Translations under genes and position numbers: made by a program
In this document: positions 31,714 to 40,954 of the stretch, in pieces
Layout: each line of letters opens with the position of its first letter
Numbering within the stretch: the stretch's first letter is position 1
The notes under the pieces: generated by a model
Seen by the model: the letters and a program-made list of their open reading frames with translations, nothing else
Told to the model about the DNA's origin: nothing
Database searches by the model: none
NCBI GenBank assembly: GCA_009829735.1
Contig: CM020618.1
Span: 37,424,894-37,488,893 of the forward strand
DNA from: Pyropia yezoensis
Taxonomy: Eukaryota > Rhodophyta > Bangiophyceae > Bangiales > Bangiaceae
Length of the DNA stretch: 64,000 nucleotides
Reading direction: 5' to 3'

Positions 31714-33397
31714 CGTGCTTCAAATTGAAGCACAGGCCGACTGGAGATGGCTGACCTTGGCCGTGTGACGAGGATGAGCCGCCTGATGGTGACTGCGACC
31801 GCCCTCCCGACATTCACACCAACGTACCGCTCTTCTTCCCAGCCGATGACGGGCGCATCGCCTTCAGGGAGGTTGCCACGCGCACGGCGTCGGGCCTCGC
31901 CGCCCTCGCGCGGAGTGCAGCCTGTTCGCCGATGTGGCCGTCGATGCGCGGGACAACGTCGGCGGTGGAAAGGACGCCAACATCGGTGGCGACCTTATAG
32001 CTGAGAGGCACCTCTTCGCCTTCGCTGCGAAGTGCCTTAAGAGTGGGGGACAGGATGCCTGTCACAGGTGACTGTCGCCGCCACGGTGGTCCCGTTCATG
32101 GCTATCGCGTCTTTCCCGCACGATGGCTTAACGGAGGGCTCACACGGATCCAGGGACACGTAGTCGACCGTTTGATAATTATGAATACGCAGCCTCGTGA
32201 TCGTATCTTTACGCGATAATTTACTCAATAATTTTGACATGATAATTATGACCTCTCAACCCTGCCAGCAGGCCATCCACAAGGGCAGTTTCTACCTCCT
32301 TTTGCCCGTCTCTGCAGTCTTCCCCACCCGCCGCGCGTGAACCCTTTCCCAGTGCCTCAGTTTGCATCATTTTTCCTTTTTGGCGAAGCCAACCTCCCCC
32401 GATACTCCCTCTTGTTTCCTGTCCTACACCGCAAGGAGAGGCGCGACCGTCGGCTACGTCTGCCACGGTCGCCACCCTTGTGTGCTAATCCATGCTTGCA
32501 CCGCCTATTTCTCTCTCCCCGCCCGCTCGCCTGCGCGGCGCAAGCACACAATTGCCCCTCCCCCCCGCCTCCCCCGCTCCAGCTGTTGCACCCCCCCGCC
32601 ACCCAGCTGTCTAGGCTTCGTGCAGACCCAACACGCTCGCGCAGACGCGGTGACACGTCACGCCCACGCCCACCTCCAGGGACGGCCCCACCCCCACGCT
32701 GACGACATTCAGACGAGCGCCGACGCCGCTCCTGCTGCCGACCCGTCGCAGCAGCCGCCACTGCCGCGGCCGTAGGCACTCTTGGCAGGCGCCCCACAGA
32801 GGGGAACGGCGACAACGGCGCTTCTCCACCGCTGGAGGGGAAGGGGAGAGGTTGGAGGCGTCCTCACTGTGGTTTGGGACGGGGGCGGCCGCGAACCGCG
32901 GCATCTGCGTCGCGCATGAGCGGGTCCAGTCTTCCACGCGCCGCCCTGGCCACAGACCCACCCCACCCCTCCTTTTCCTGCTTCTCCCCCCCCCCCCCTC
33001 CGTCTCTACTCGTGTACCCCCGCCCCTCCTCCCCGCCCCCCCCAAACCCCTCTAACGCGGCCTGCCTGCCGGCGGTCTCCCAGCAGCCGCGTTAGGGACA
33101 ATCCCCGCCCTTATGCGACCCTGTAACCTTTCACGCCGCCCCACAAGGCCTGTTGTTGCCCATTGGCCTGGCCAACCGGCTCAGCCGGGTCGCATTTTCC
33201 CGTACGCGGTCGACGGGTGGTATGCTGGATCCGTCGTTCCCACGGCCGCCGCTGCCGCCCCCGCCCCCGCCGCCCCCGCCACAGCCAGTCCCCGCCGAAC
33301 AAAGGGAAGGCGAGGGGGTGAGGAGTGTCCCTAGCGAGAGAGAAGCGGGGGGAGGTGGCCAGGGGGGGCTGCAGGCGGAGCGGAAGCTGCCTGGGAG

Positions 33398-33631
33398 GGT
33401 ACTGTACCGACAGCCTCTTCTTTGTCAGACGTGTCAAAATCGGGTGATCCGGGGGGAGCGTCATTTGAGGCTCGAGGCCGCCTCATTTGAGGCGAATGTG
33501 CAGTAGAATAGTCACTATGTAGGATCCCGGCTGCGGCCGAGCGTGTGGGACGTGTTCATTTGTAGAGGATGTGGGTAAATCTGCCTCTGGATCCCAGGCT
33601 GGTATCTATGTACATACTGTACATGTACAGT
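33398..33631. promoter_or_regulatory. GTAC-core palindromes upstream of the ABHD13-like gene
   Basis: Two perfect palindromes: GGTACTGTACC at 33398-33408 (odd centre) and ACTGTACATGTACAGT at 33616-33631. The second lies 305 bp before the ATG. Similar sites occur in other intergenic regions (28512, 30701, 56746, 56764), so a dimeric DNA-binding site is possible. Confidence 0.35.
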
Positions 33632-33935
33632 CTGTGTACAGTAGCTATCTGTCCTGAAAAGGAGCCCAAGATTTCATCCTATTTGTCATGAGTGCACAAT
33701 TATTCCTGTCCTGAAATGTTAGTGATGTTCACGATCTGCCTTGATCCGACCCAATCGTGTGGTGTGATGTTGGCTTGGCCACAGAGATAGGCCACCAGGT
33801 TCCCACGTCGAGCATCCATTGGGATCGTTGGCTGGAGTGCTTCGCTGCGCCCGGCACTCCTCCGGACCCGCCCCCTCCCCTGGCGCCCCCCCTGAGGTAC
33901 CCTCTTTCTTGGGTCCCCACCGCGCTGCACAACTC

Positions 33936-35444
33936 ATGGCCATGGCGTTCGTTTCCCCCGCGGTCCTGTTGTCGTCTCGGCCGCGGCACCTGGGCGACCT
34001 ATCGCCGGCGCGCCGCGGCGGCGCTCCCCGCCACCTGCCTGTGCCTGGGCAATGGGGCCTGCCGGCGGCGACTGTTGCTGCCCGTGGTCGTGGCGCTGCC
34101 CGCAGCTTCCCGACCGCTGCCACCTTCCCCAACCCCTGCCCCCCCTCCTCCCATGTAGATGTGTCCTGCGAGGCGGGGAACCCCCGTAGCACCCCTCCTG
34201 TCCCCGCCCCGCTGTTGGTGCCACCGCTCTTCCCCGTCGCGGCCGCTCGACCGGCAGCGTCGGCATTCATGCGTGGGACGACGGTGCCGTGGCGCCGCCG
34301 GCTGGGCGCCGTTGCTTCTGCTTTGCTGCTGCTTGGAATGGGGCCATCCCGCCGGGCGGTGGCTGCCTCGGCCCCGGTCGCCATGGCGTCGCCGGCTGCG
34401 GTGAGCGTGACAGTGGAGGCCCCTGCTGCCACGCGGCTGACGGTCAAAGATGGTCGGCTGGCGCCGCTACGCGCCAGCCTGCGCCGCGTTATGCCAGCCG
34501 ACGGGGACAAGCCGTTGGTGCTGGCGGGCAAGGTGGCGACGCTCGCCGTAGCGCTCTTTTCGGTTGCCTTTGCCGCTATGATTGCTGTCTTTTACGGCAT
34601 CCAGGACCGGCTCGTGTACAAGCCTTCGCGTGTGTCGCGTGGCACTCCGGACGATTTTGATATGCCAGACTTTGACGACGTATCGTTTTGCACCATGGAC
34701 GGCGTGGAGATCAACGGCTGGTTCATCCGGCGGCCCGGCCAGGAGTACCGCACTGCCCGCACGCTGGTGTACTTCCACGGGACGGACAAGAACGCGAGCT
34801 TCCGGCTGAAGAAGGCGGCTGGCTTTTTCGAGAAGTGCAACTGTAACGTACTTCTGACCTCCTACCGTGGATACGGGAGCTCGGGGGGGTCTCCCAACGA
34901 GAAGGGTATGTGCCGGGATGCGGACGGGGCATTTGAGTACTTGCGCGCGCGGACGGACATTGACGGCGGGCGGGTGTGGGTGTTTGGAGAGAGCCTCGGC
35001 GGCGCGGTCTCCCTCCACTTTGTCAAGCGGTACGAGCAGTTTGTCAACGCGCTGGTGCTGGAAAACACCTTTACAAGTCTGCTCGACATGATCAATCGCG
35101 AATTTCCGTTCCTGGGCGTCTTCCGCTACCTCTCCCGCAACCAATGGCGGAGCACGTCGCGCATCCGCAGCCTCACGCTACCCATGCTCTTCCTCAGCGG
35201 CCAACGTGACGCCTACATCCCGCCCGACATGATGAAGCGGCTGCACACGCTGGCCGAGGCTTCTTCGTCCTACACTGAGTTCGTGCCTATCAGCGACGGC
35301 ACCCACAGCCGGACGTGGACGAACAAGAACTACTTCACGTCGGTGTCTGCCTTCATGAACAAGGTGGAGCACGAGGGGCTGTCGCGCGCCGAGCCTTTGC
35401 CACGGGATACGCTGAAGGACAGTGGGGACGTCCAATTTGCATAG
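33936..35444 (+). CDS. ABHD13/BEM46-like alpha/beta-hydrolase with N-terminal targeting region
   Basis: 502 residues in one exon. The hydrolase domain (residues ~225-480) has LVYFHGTDKNASF, SYRGYGSSGGSP, nucleophile elbow FGESLGGAV (S353), acid D425 in SGQRDAYIPP and H457 in DGTHSRTW, the complete triad of the ABHD13/BEM46/WAV2 group, usually membrane-anchored serine hydrolases. A membrane segment (~190-215, VATLAVALFSVAFAAMIAVF) precedes it. The N-terminus resembles a plastid transit peptide. At ~112-143 a WRRRLGAVASALLLLG stretch ending AVAASA looks like a lumenal or Tat-type second signal. Plastid membrane location is therefore possible but inferred. ATG 33936 begins MAMAFVSPAV. The substrate is unknown; lipids or acyl-proteins are typical for the family. 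Confidence 0.85.
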   Translation: MAMAFVSPAVLLSSRPRHLGDLSPARRGGAPRHLPVPGQWGLPAATVAARGRGAARSFPTAATFPNPCPPSSHVDVSCEAGNPRSTPPVPAPLLVPPLFPVAAARPAASAFMRGTTVPWRRRLGAVASALLLLGMGPSRRAVAASAPVAMASPAAVSVTVEAPAATRLTVKDGRLAPLRASLRRVMPADGDKPLVLAGKVATLAVALFSVAFAAMIAVFYGIQDRLVYKPSRVSRGTPDDFDMPDFDDVSFCTMDGVEINGWFIRRPGQEYRTARTLVYFHGTDKNASFRLKKAAGFFEKCNCNVLLTSYRGYGSSGGSPNEKGMCRDADGAFEYLRARTDIDGGRVWVFGESLGGAVSLHFVKRYEQFVNALVLENTFTSLLDMINREFPFLGVFRYLSRNQWRSTSRIRSLTLPMLFLSGQRDAYIPPDMMKRLHTLAEASSSYTEFVPISDGTHSRTWTNKNYFTSVSAFMNKVEHEGLSRAEPLPRDTLKDSGDVQFA

Positions 35445-35912
35445 GGGGCTTCCTTGCCTGGCGCGTGCTGGACGTCTATTCTGTTATCTTGGAAGATATG
35501 GCCTGCTGTCTCTGAGAGCGTTCCTCTTAACGATTCATTTGCTTCTCAAGTGGCCGTGTGCTCGTTACTGTCTTCCCTGACCTCGCCCGGTGTCTCTTCT
35601 TGTTCCTCTGGTCCAGGCGGTTGTCTGCTTGATCCCTGACGTACTTGACGAGATTGGCATTCCTGCGGAGAGAACGCCGATTGGTTAGTAAATACGTCTC
35701 TTCGTACGTGTCCTTACATGGAGGCGCAGTTGGGCAACAACGGTCTGTGCATCCCGCGCGGGCGATGCTCTCGCGTGGCGTCGCTTCGGTTAAGCCTTCT
35801 CCGCGGCAGGTGCTGCACGGCTGGGTGCCCGTTCGCAACCCACAGATCCGCCTCGCGCTTCCTGCGCACGCGGTAGGCACACCTTCCTGTGCTGCTCCCT
35901 CAAACGTTTACC
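35445..35912. other. Intergenic / possible 5' exon of the ankyrin gene
   Basis: 0.47 kb between two + strand genes. A possible intron runs from a GTAGGC donor at about 35873 to a pyrimidine-rich acceptor ending CACGCAG at 35946. If it is used, the ankyrin protein would start in an upstream exon within this stretch. Otherwise I see no feature. Confidence 0.4.
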
Positions 35913-38018
35913 ATGATGCCTTTCTCGTTGCTGTCTTCCACGCAGGTCGCCTCCGAGTTTTACCGAGCGTGCCGCACGGCCGACACCGCCCGGGTGGTGG
36001 ACCTGCTTAAGATGACCGCTACCAACTTGCGGACGGCGCCCTTGGGCGTCAACGGGGACACTGCTCTTCATGTGGCGGTGGACCACAACCGGGTATCCAT
36101 CACCAAAGTCCTTCTCGAAGCCGGTGCGGCGGTAGACACTCCTCGCCCAGACGGATTTACGCCGCTGTGCGTAGCGGTGTCGGGTGGCCACGTCAGTGCC
36201 GCTCGGCTGTTGGTCCAGTTTAAGGCCAATGTCAACGCAGAGACGAGATGCGGTGAAACACCACTACGGTTAGCTGCGGCGGCTGGTGACGAGCGGTCGG
36301 TGGGACTACTCCTTGAAGGCGGTGCGGAGATTGAAGCGGCGGACCCGCAAGGGTACACTGCATTGCTGATCGCGGCCATCAAGGAGAACCGCCGAGTCGA
36401 AGAGCTCCTGGTCACCCGTCTCGCAAACGTCAATGCTGTCCGTTGTGATGGTTGGACGGCGCTTCACCTAGAGGCGTACGCAGGGCATTTGACCATGTGC
36501 CGGTCTTTACTTCGTGCCGGTGCGACCGTTGATGCTTGCGCCGATGGTGGGTGGACGCCCCTTATTATTGCCGCTTCCGAGGGACATGTTGCAGTTGTGT
36601 GGGACCTCATCCAGCACCACGCGAACGTCAATGCTATGCGACATGGGGGTTTCACCAGCCTATATATGGCTGCGGAAGTGGGTGCGAAAGACGTGGTCGA
36701 TGCGCTGCTGGCATCTGACGCGGCTGTTGATGGTGCTATCGATGATGGTTCGACGCCGCTCTCCATTGCAGCCCACAATGGCCACGTCGATATCGTCCGG
36801 GCGCTCCTCGACGCGGGTGCTGCGCCGGGGAGGTGCCGGCGCGACGGGTGGACGCCGCTGATGCTAGCGGCGCTCCTCGACCACGGCCCCGCCGCCAAGG
36901 CTCTTGTGGACTCTGGCAAGGCGGCTCTGTGCCAGCGGCTACCGCTCACTGGCTCCCGTCACTCTGTTCACACGGCCCTGCATGTGGCAGCCGAACACAA
37001 CTCTGATGCCGTGCTGCGGGTATTGCTAGATGCGAAAATGCCTGCCGACGGAGGTGTCGACGACGTCCGCGATGGTAAGACTCCGCTCATGCTTTCTGCC
37101 GCTGAGGGCAACACTGCCGCCGTAAAGTGGCTGCTCGAAGCCGGCGCGAACGTGCACGCATCGGCGGATGGCATCGACGGCAGTGTGGCGCGGGTCACGG
37201 CGCTGAGCGAGGCGGCCGCTGAGGGCCACGAACTCACGGTTTCCGTGCTGTTGCAAGCGGCAGGCGGTGCGTCGGTGCCTCTTTCGATGTTACGTGACGC
37301 TCATCGTGCCGCTCGCGCGAAAGGGCACATCGAGTTGGCGGGGCAGCTGCAAAGTGGGTCGCTATTGTTGCCGCTCAAGGACAACCTATACCTCAGGCGT
37401 GAGGTGCGCGGCGGGGAGGGTGGACGGCGCGGGGAGTCCTCGCTGCCCGCGCCTAAACGCCGGCGGTCTGAGGGTGCGCTCTTTGTCGCGAGGAGGGGAG
37501 GTCTGGCGCCGGCGAGCAGGCGTCCACTGGGAAACCCTGTACCTCTGGAGGCGGCTGTGATGGCTGCGAGGACGGCGGCTGTGACGACTGCGGCATCGGC
37601 GGGCATGCGCGGGTCAGGGTCGTCAGCCCGGGCGGCGGCCCGGGCATCGCCGAGAGCGTCGCGTCCGCCTTCTCTTGTTCCTGTCGAGGTCAAGCCGTTT
37701 GTGGAGCCCCTTGCGTTGCCGCCCGTCTCCCCCGCTGCTGTAGTCCCAATCGTATCCCCCACGGCGACTGCTGCTCAAGTCGCCGCCGCGTTTGTAGCAT
37801 ATGTGGGGACTGGCTTCACTGCCGGGCAGGCAGCGGACCTTGCCGCCGCCGTCATTCCCGTCGCAGTAGCCCAGGACTTGACTGGGGCGGTCGCAACCCA
37901 GGAGGACCCAGCCGAGATGGTGACATTGCTACTCGCCAATTATAAGGAAGGGACTATGCCCTGGGGGGCTGTCCGCCGGGGGCGCCGATTTTTCGCGGCT
38001 CTGCAAGAGCAGACGTAG
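35913..38018 (+). CDS. Ankyrin-repeat protein
   Basis: 701 residues from ATG 35913. Residues ~45-480 form about 12 ankyrin repeats with the usual core (GDTALHVAVDHNRVSITKVLLEAG; DGWTPLMLAALLDHGPAAKALVD; DGKTPLMLSAAEGNTAAVKWLLEAG). Ankyrin repeats bind partner proteins, and no enzymatic domain follows. The C-terminal ~200 residues are Ala/Pro/Arg-rich, with a basic patch PAPKRRRSEG that could be a nuclear signal and a final helical part. The start is uncertain: an upstream donor and a good acceptor flank this ATG, so the real N-terminus may come from an earlier exon joined at VASEFYRACR. The partner and pathway are unknown. Confidence 0.85.
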   Translation: MMPFSLLSSTQVASEFYRACRTADTARVVDLLKMTATNLRTAPLGVNGDTALHVAVDHNRVSITKVLLEAGAAVDTPRPDGFTPLCVAVSGGHVSAARLLVQFKANVNAETRCGETPLRLAAAAGDERSVGLLLEGGAEIEAADPQGYTALLIAAIKENRRVEELLVTRLANVNAVRCDGWTALHLEAYAGHLTMCRSLLRAGATVDACADGGWTPLIIAASEGHVAVVWDLIQHHANVNAMRHGGFTSLYMAAEVGAKDVVDALLASDAAVDGAIDDGSTPLSIAAHNGHVDIVRALLDAGAAPGRCRRDGWTPLMLAALLDHGPAAKALVDSGKAALCQRLPLTGSRHSVHTALHVAAEHNSDAVLRVLLDAKMPADGGVDDVRDGKTPLMLSAAEGNTAAVKWLLEAGANVHASADGIDGSVARVTALSEAAAEGHELTVSVLLQAAGGASVPLSMLRDAHRAARAKGHIELAGQLQSGSLLLPLKDNLYLRREVRGGEGGRRGESSLPAPKRRRSEGALFVARRGGLAPASRRPLGNPVPLEAAVMAARTAAVTTAASAGMRGSGSSARAAARASPRASRPPSLVPVEVKPFVEPLALPPVSPAAVVPIVSPTATAAQVAAAFVAYVGTGFTAGQAADLAAAVIPVAVAQDLTGAVATQEDPAEMVTLLLANYKEGTMPWGAVRRGRRFFAALQEQT

Positions 38019-38249
38019 AAGCCATACATTGCGGTGGTGCGGTGTGCGTGTTGGCTGCGTCTTTAGTCTGACGTAAATGCTCAGTGGTGGCAAGTCGTGC
38101 TGCCCTTCTTTTCCACATCACCCCCTTGGTCTTCCCCACCTCGCACTCTGCCCCTACCCTCCGTGCCATCCGCGCGGCAGCCCAGCTCCTCGCAAGCAGA
38201 AGAGTCACTCGGACACCACCATGTCTTCACCACCCGCGCCCTTCCCTCA

Positions 38250-39104
38250 TCACTCTTCATCCTCCTCCCCCCAGTCGTCTTCAGTAGAAGGCACAGTGTC
38301 ATCCTCCTCCTCTATGACAGTAACCGTCGTCGACCCAATTTCCTCTTCGGAACCTGGCACCTTCGCCTTCTCGGGCGTGAGCAACCGGGAACCCGTCCCC
38401 GCCTTCCGCTCCACCAGCTCTTTGATCGCCGCCTCCACAGCTTCCTCGCCCTCCGTCAGCCCAAAGCGCGCCACGCACATCCCCTCCCGGTTGAACAGGA
38501 AGCTGCCGTGGAAGTTCCACACCACCTCGGGTGGTACAGGAAAGGCGTCCAGCCCCATCCCAAACAGCGGATTCTCCTCAATATCCCCCTTGGACATCAT
38601 GTGGAAGCGGACCCCATACTTCTCCTTGACGTGTGCCGCGATATCTTCATTGTCGCCTGGCTCCTTTTGCCCATACCAGTTGCAGGGAAAGGCCAGGATT
38701 TCCAGGCCAGCGGGATGGTAGGTGTCGTGCATTCGCACCATGTGCGCGTACTTGGCGTCAGACTCATCGTCCTCTGACGCCACGTTGATCACCCACAGGA
38801 CCTTGCCTTGCAGGGTACTGATGTCAAGAAGTCCCCAATGGATGTTCCGCAGGGGGGGCACTTCCCATGCCGTCGGGTACAGCTCGGGGGAGGGAGGAAG
38901 GCCCCGCCGGAACCGTGCTGTCGGAGCAGTCCGATACGGCAGGGCGGGAACAGGGGAAGTGCCGCCGTGAGGGAGGGGTGAGGATGGCACAACCATTAAA
39001 CGACGGCCGATAAAGGAAGATGCATTAGGGGCATTACGGCCACAAAGCGGAGCGAGGGGCACCCGCCTTGTCGGCAGCGCGGCTGCTGGTACAAAGGCCG
39101 CCAT
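38250..39104 (-). CDS. Glutathione-peroxidase-like protein lacking the peroxidatic residue
   Basis: 284 residues, one exon. A Ser/Ala/Arg/Pro-rich leader (~1-70) suggests plastid import. The fold signatures of GPx are present: GKVLWVINVAS (100-110), LEILAFPCNWYGQKEPG (134-150) and VVWNFHGSFLFNREGMCVARF (194-214). The residue that should be Cys or Sec after NVASx is Asp (NVASEDD, 107-113), and the catalytic Gln of the usual FPCNQFG is Trp143. The Trp and Asn of the tetrad (W196, N197) and C141 remain. Peroxidase chemistry by the normal route is therefore unlikely; a redox sensor, scaffold or different chemistry is inferred. The C-terminus is a strongly acidic tail (EEEDDTVPSTEDDWGEEDEE). ATG 39104 is clear. 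It is convergent with the ankyrin gene. Confidence 0.85.
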   Translation of the reverse strand: MAAFVPAAALPTRRVPLAPLCGRNAPNASSFIGRRLMVVPSSPLPHGGTSPVPALPYRTAPTARFRRGLPPSPELYPTAWEVPPLRNIHWGLLDISTLQGKVLWVINVASEDDESDAKYAHMVRMHDTYHPAGLEILAFPCNWYGQKEPGDNEDIAAHVKEKYGVRFHMMSKGDIEENPLFGMGLDAFPVPPEVVWNFHGSFLFNREGMCVARFGLTEGEEAVEAAIKELVERKAGTGSRLLTPEKAKVPGSEEEIGSTTVTVIEEEDDTVPSTEDDWGEEDEE

Positions 39105-40954
39105 GGCTGGCGCGCCGACGCAATGTGACGGCTCTGTAAGGCAAACACAACCGCAGAAGGCTTGACGACAGCGCCCGCAGAGGTGAAAACAGAGTCACCA
39201 GAAGAGATAAGGTTCGGCGATGAGGCAAGGCACTGGCAGCGGCGAGACAAGAGAGCGTGAACGAAGACGGTGGCCTAGCCGAGTGACGCTCAACCTCGAG
39301 CTGAGGAGTTCAAGCCAAGGCGACGGTGAGCATTGAACGGAAAATCCTTGCGACGGCAACCTCTGACCTCGATCTCGAATAGTAATTTTTACGATTACAC
39401 AATTGTTCTCAGCGGGTGACACCCCGTCCCCGGCGGGACTCCCCGCCCATCCCGAGGATCACGAAGACGAGGCAGCGGCCACGTGGCCGACGGTCGGACG
39501 ATGGCGTCACTCGAACGCCGCACAAGCGCTGCAGATGGCTCGACGCCCCACAAGGCGTGGGCGTGGGCCACGCCATCTTGAACAGGTGCCTAGCTACGTG
39601 CCGGCAAGCCGGACTCTGCCGACGCTTTGGCGTTGGCCAACGCCATGATGGCGTTGATTCGTTCGTGCGCAACGCCCCAGTGTCGTTCTTGACATTTAGC
39701 CAGAGGCCCTCTCGCGCGGGTCACATACGTCTCGCGTGAGTGCGTCGACTGCCCCAAGGAGGCGCCACTGGTCGCCCGCCAAAATCTCGGCGGTCTGACA
39801 CACTCTGTTGCAAGGGAGTTTGTCTGAGTTGGTCAACGGGGCGCGGCGCGGCGGCACGACGCGACCGCGCTGTCAAACAGGTCCCCACACGGTTTAATGC
39901 TCGCACTTCAACACCCGGCGCGGTACACTGTAGCTTTCCCGTTCTTGGAGGGGTCTCCACCGCCCACCCCGAGCACCGTAAACAGTGTCACGGCCGGTGC
40001 GCCCCCCACGTGTGACTCACCGACGCGCGCGTCTTTCCAGTGGCTGTCGAGTAGCGCCGTCTTTTGCGATGCGCTCCGCGACTTCTGTATCACAATTGGA
40101 TGGTGGAGCGAGGCTACCTCGGCGGCGTGGCAGTTTTTCTCCACTGGGCGCCGACACAACTTCTGCTCCTGGCTGTGTCTTCACGGGCGGCTCAGCGCTT
40201 GCTCGCCGGCTGTCTTCACCAGCCGTGGAGAGACCAATCCGCCTCCACACGGTCAACTGGTCAACCCTGGCTCGTCTGTGTGCAGTCAGACGAGTCAAAG
40301 GAGCCTGCACAGAGCTGGGGACATTAGACAGCAACTGAGAGGTGCTGCCTGTGGGGATCATGCCCCGCTTCTTTTGAGCTTCTCAGCAAACCGCCGGCAG
40401 CGTAATATTTCGGTACTGTCCAGAAGTGAGCGATAGACTGTTGCAGGGCTTTGATTGGCCTACTCAGTGCCGGGTAGAACGGCAGAGACAGAAGACACCC
40501 GTGGCTCCCATTAGGACAGGCATCAGAGTAGCTTGCTGTTCAGGCATGAGAGGTGGGGGGCACGACTTTCTTCCCTAGCGCTGTGCCAATCCATGCTCCA
40601 TCAGGGATACCCGCTTCAGGGTAGGATCGTAGATGGGTGCCGAGCGAAGAGACTGTATTTGTTGGCTGGTTTGGCGGCGCTGGTCGGTCACGCATCCACG
40701 GGGCCGACGGGTTGGCCAGTGGCACAGGCGCGCTCGAGGACGAGGGGGAAGGGGCTTGTCCGGTGTGACTGGCTCGCTTAGTGAACGTTGAGTCGTATCA
40801 CGACGCTAGCAAGTTGAGTGTGCCATTGTGGCGTCCGTAACTCACTGTCAGTGTCTGGAGGAGGGGTGGCAACTTGCACCGCGAGTGAGAGCGGGTTGGT
40901 GTGAAGAGTGGCAGTGTTGTGATCGGTCACTGCTTCTTTCTGCTGTCCCCCATC
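39105..40954. other. Intergenic, divergent promoter region
   Basis: 1.85 kb between the GPx-like start (-) and the zinc-finger gene (+), of moderate GC. Apart from the paired palindromes at 39560-39644 I see no structured feature, and open frames here are short with no domain. Confidence 0.5.
39560..39644. repeat. Two related palindromes
   Basis: GGCGTGGGCCACGCC at 39560-39574 (odd centre) and GGCGTTGGCCAACGCC at 39629-39644 (perfect), both followed by CAT- or AT-starting sequence, about 70 bp apart. They could be a pair of binding sites; no factor is known. Confidence 0.4.

Larger units (their letters stand above)
30994..33516. repeat. Segment bounded by inverted repeats (possible decayed DNA transposon)
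   Basis: Left end 30994-31009 reads agtgtctattctactg; the inverted copy at 33501-33516 differs at one base. Just inside each end is a 16-bp palindrome-like block: CGCCTCATTTCAGGCG at 31031-31046 and CGCCTCATTTGAGGCG at 33479-33494. I see no clear target-site duplication and no transposase in the ~2.5 kb between, so a non-autonomous or decayed element is only a suggestion. Confidence 0.4.
30570..33935. other. Intergenic, lower-GC, repeat- and element-bearing
   Basis: 3.4 kb, markedly richer in A+T between 30840 and 32260 than the flanks. It holds a MITE, outer inverted repeats, two small tandem repeats and several GTAC-type palindromes, described separately. A perfect hairpin, GTGCTTCAA with TTGAAGCAC, lies at 31715-31733. 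Short open frames at 31747-32065 and 32240-33100 show no domain. Confidence 0.5.
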
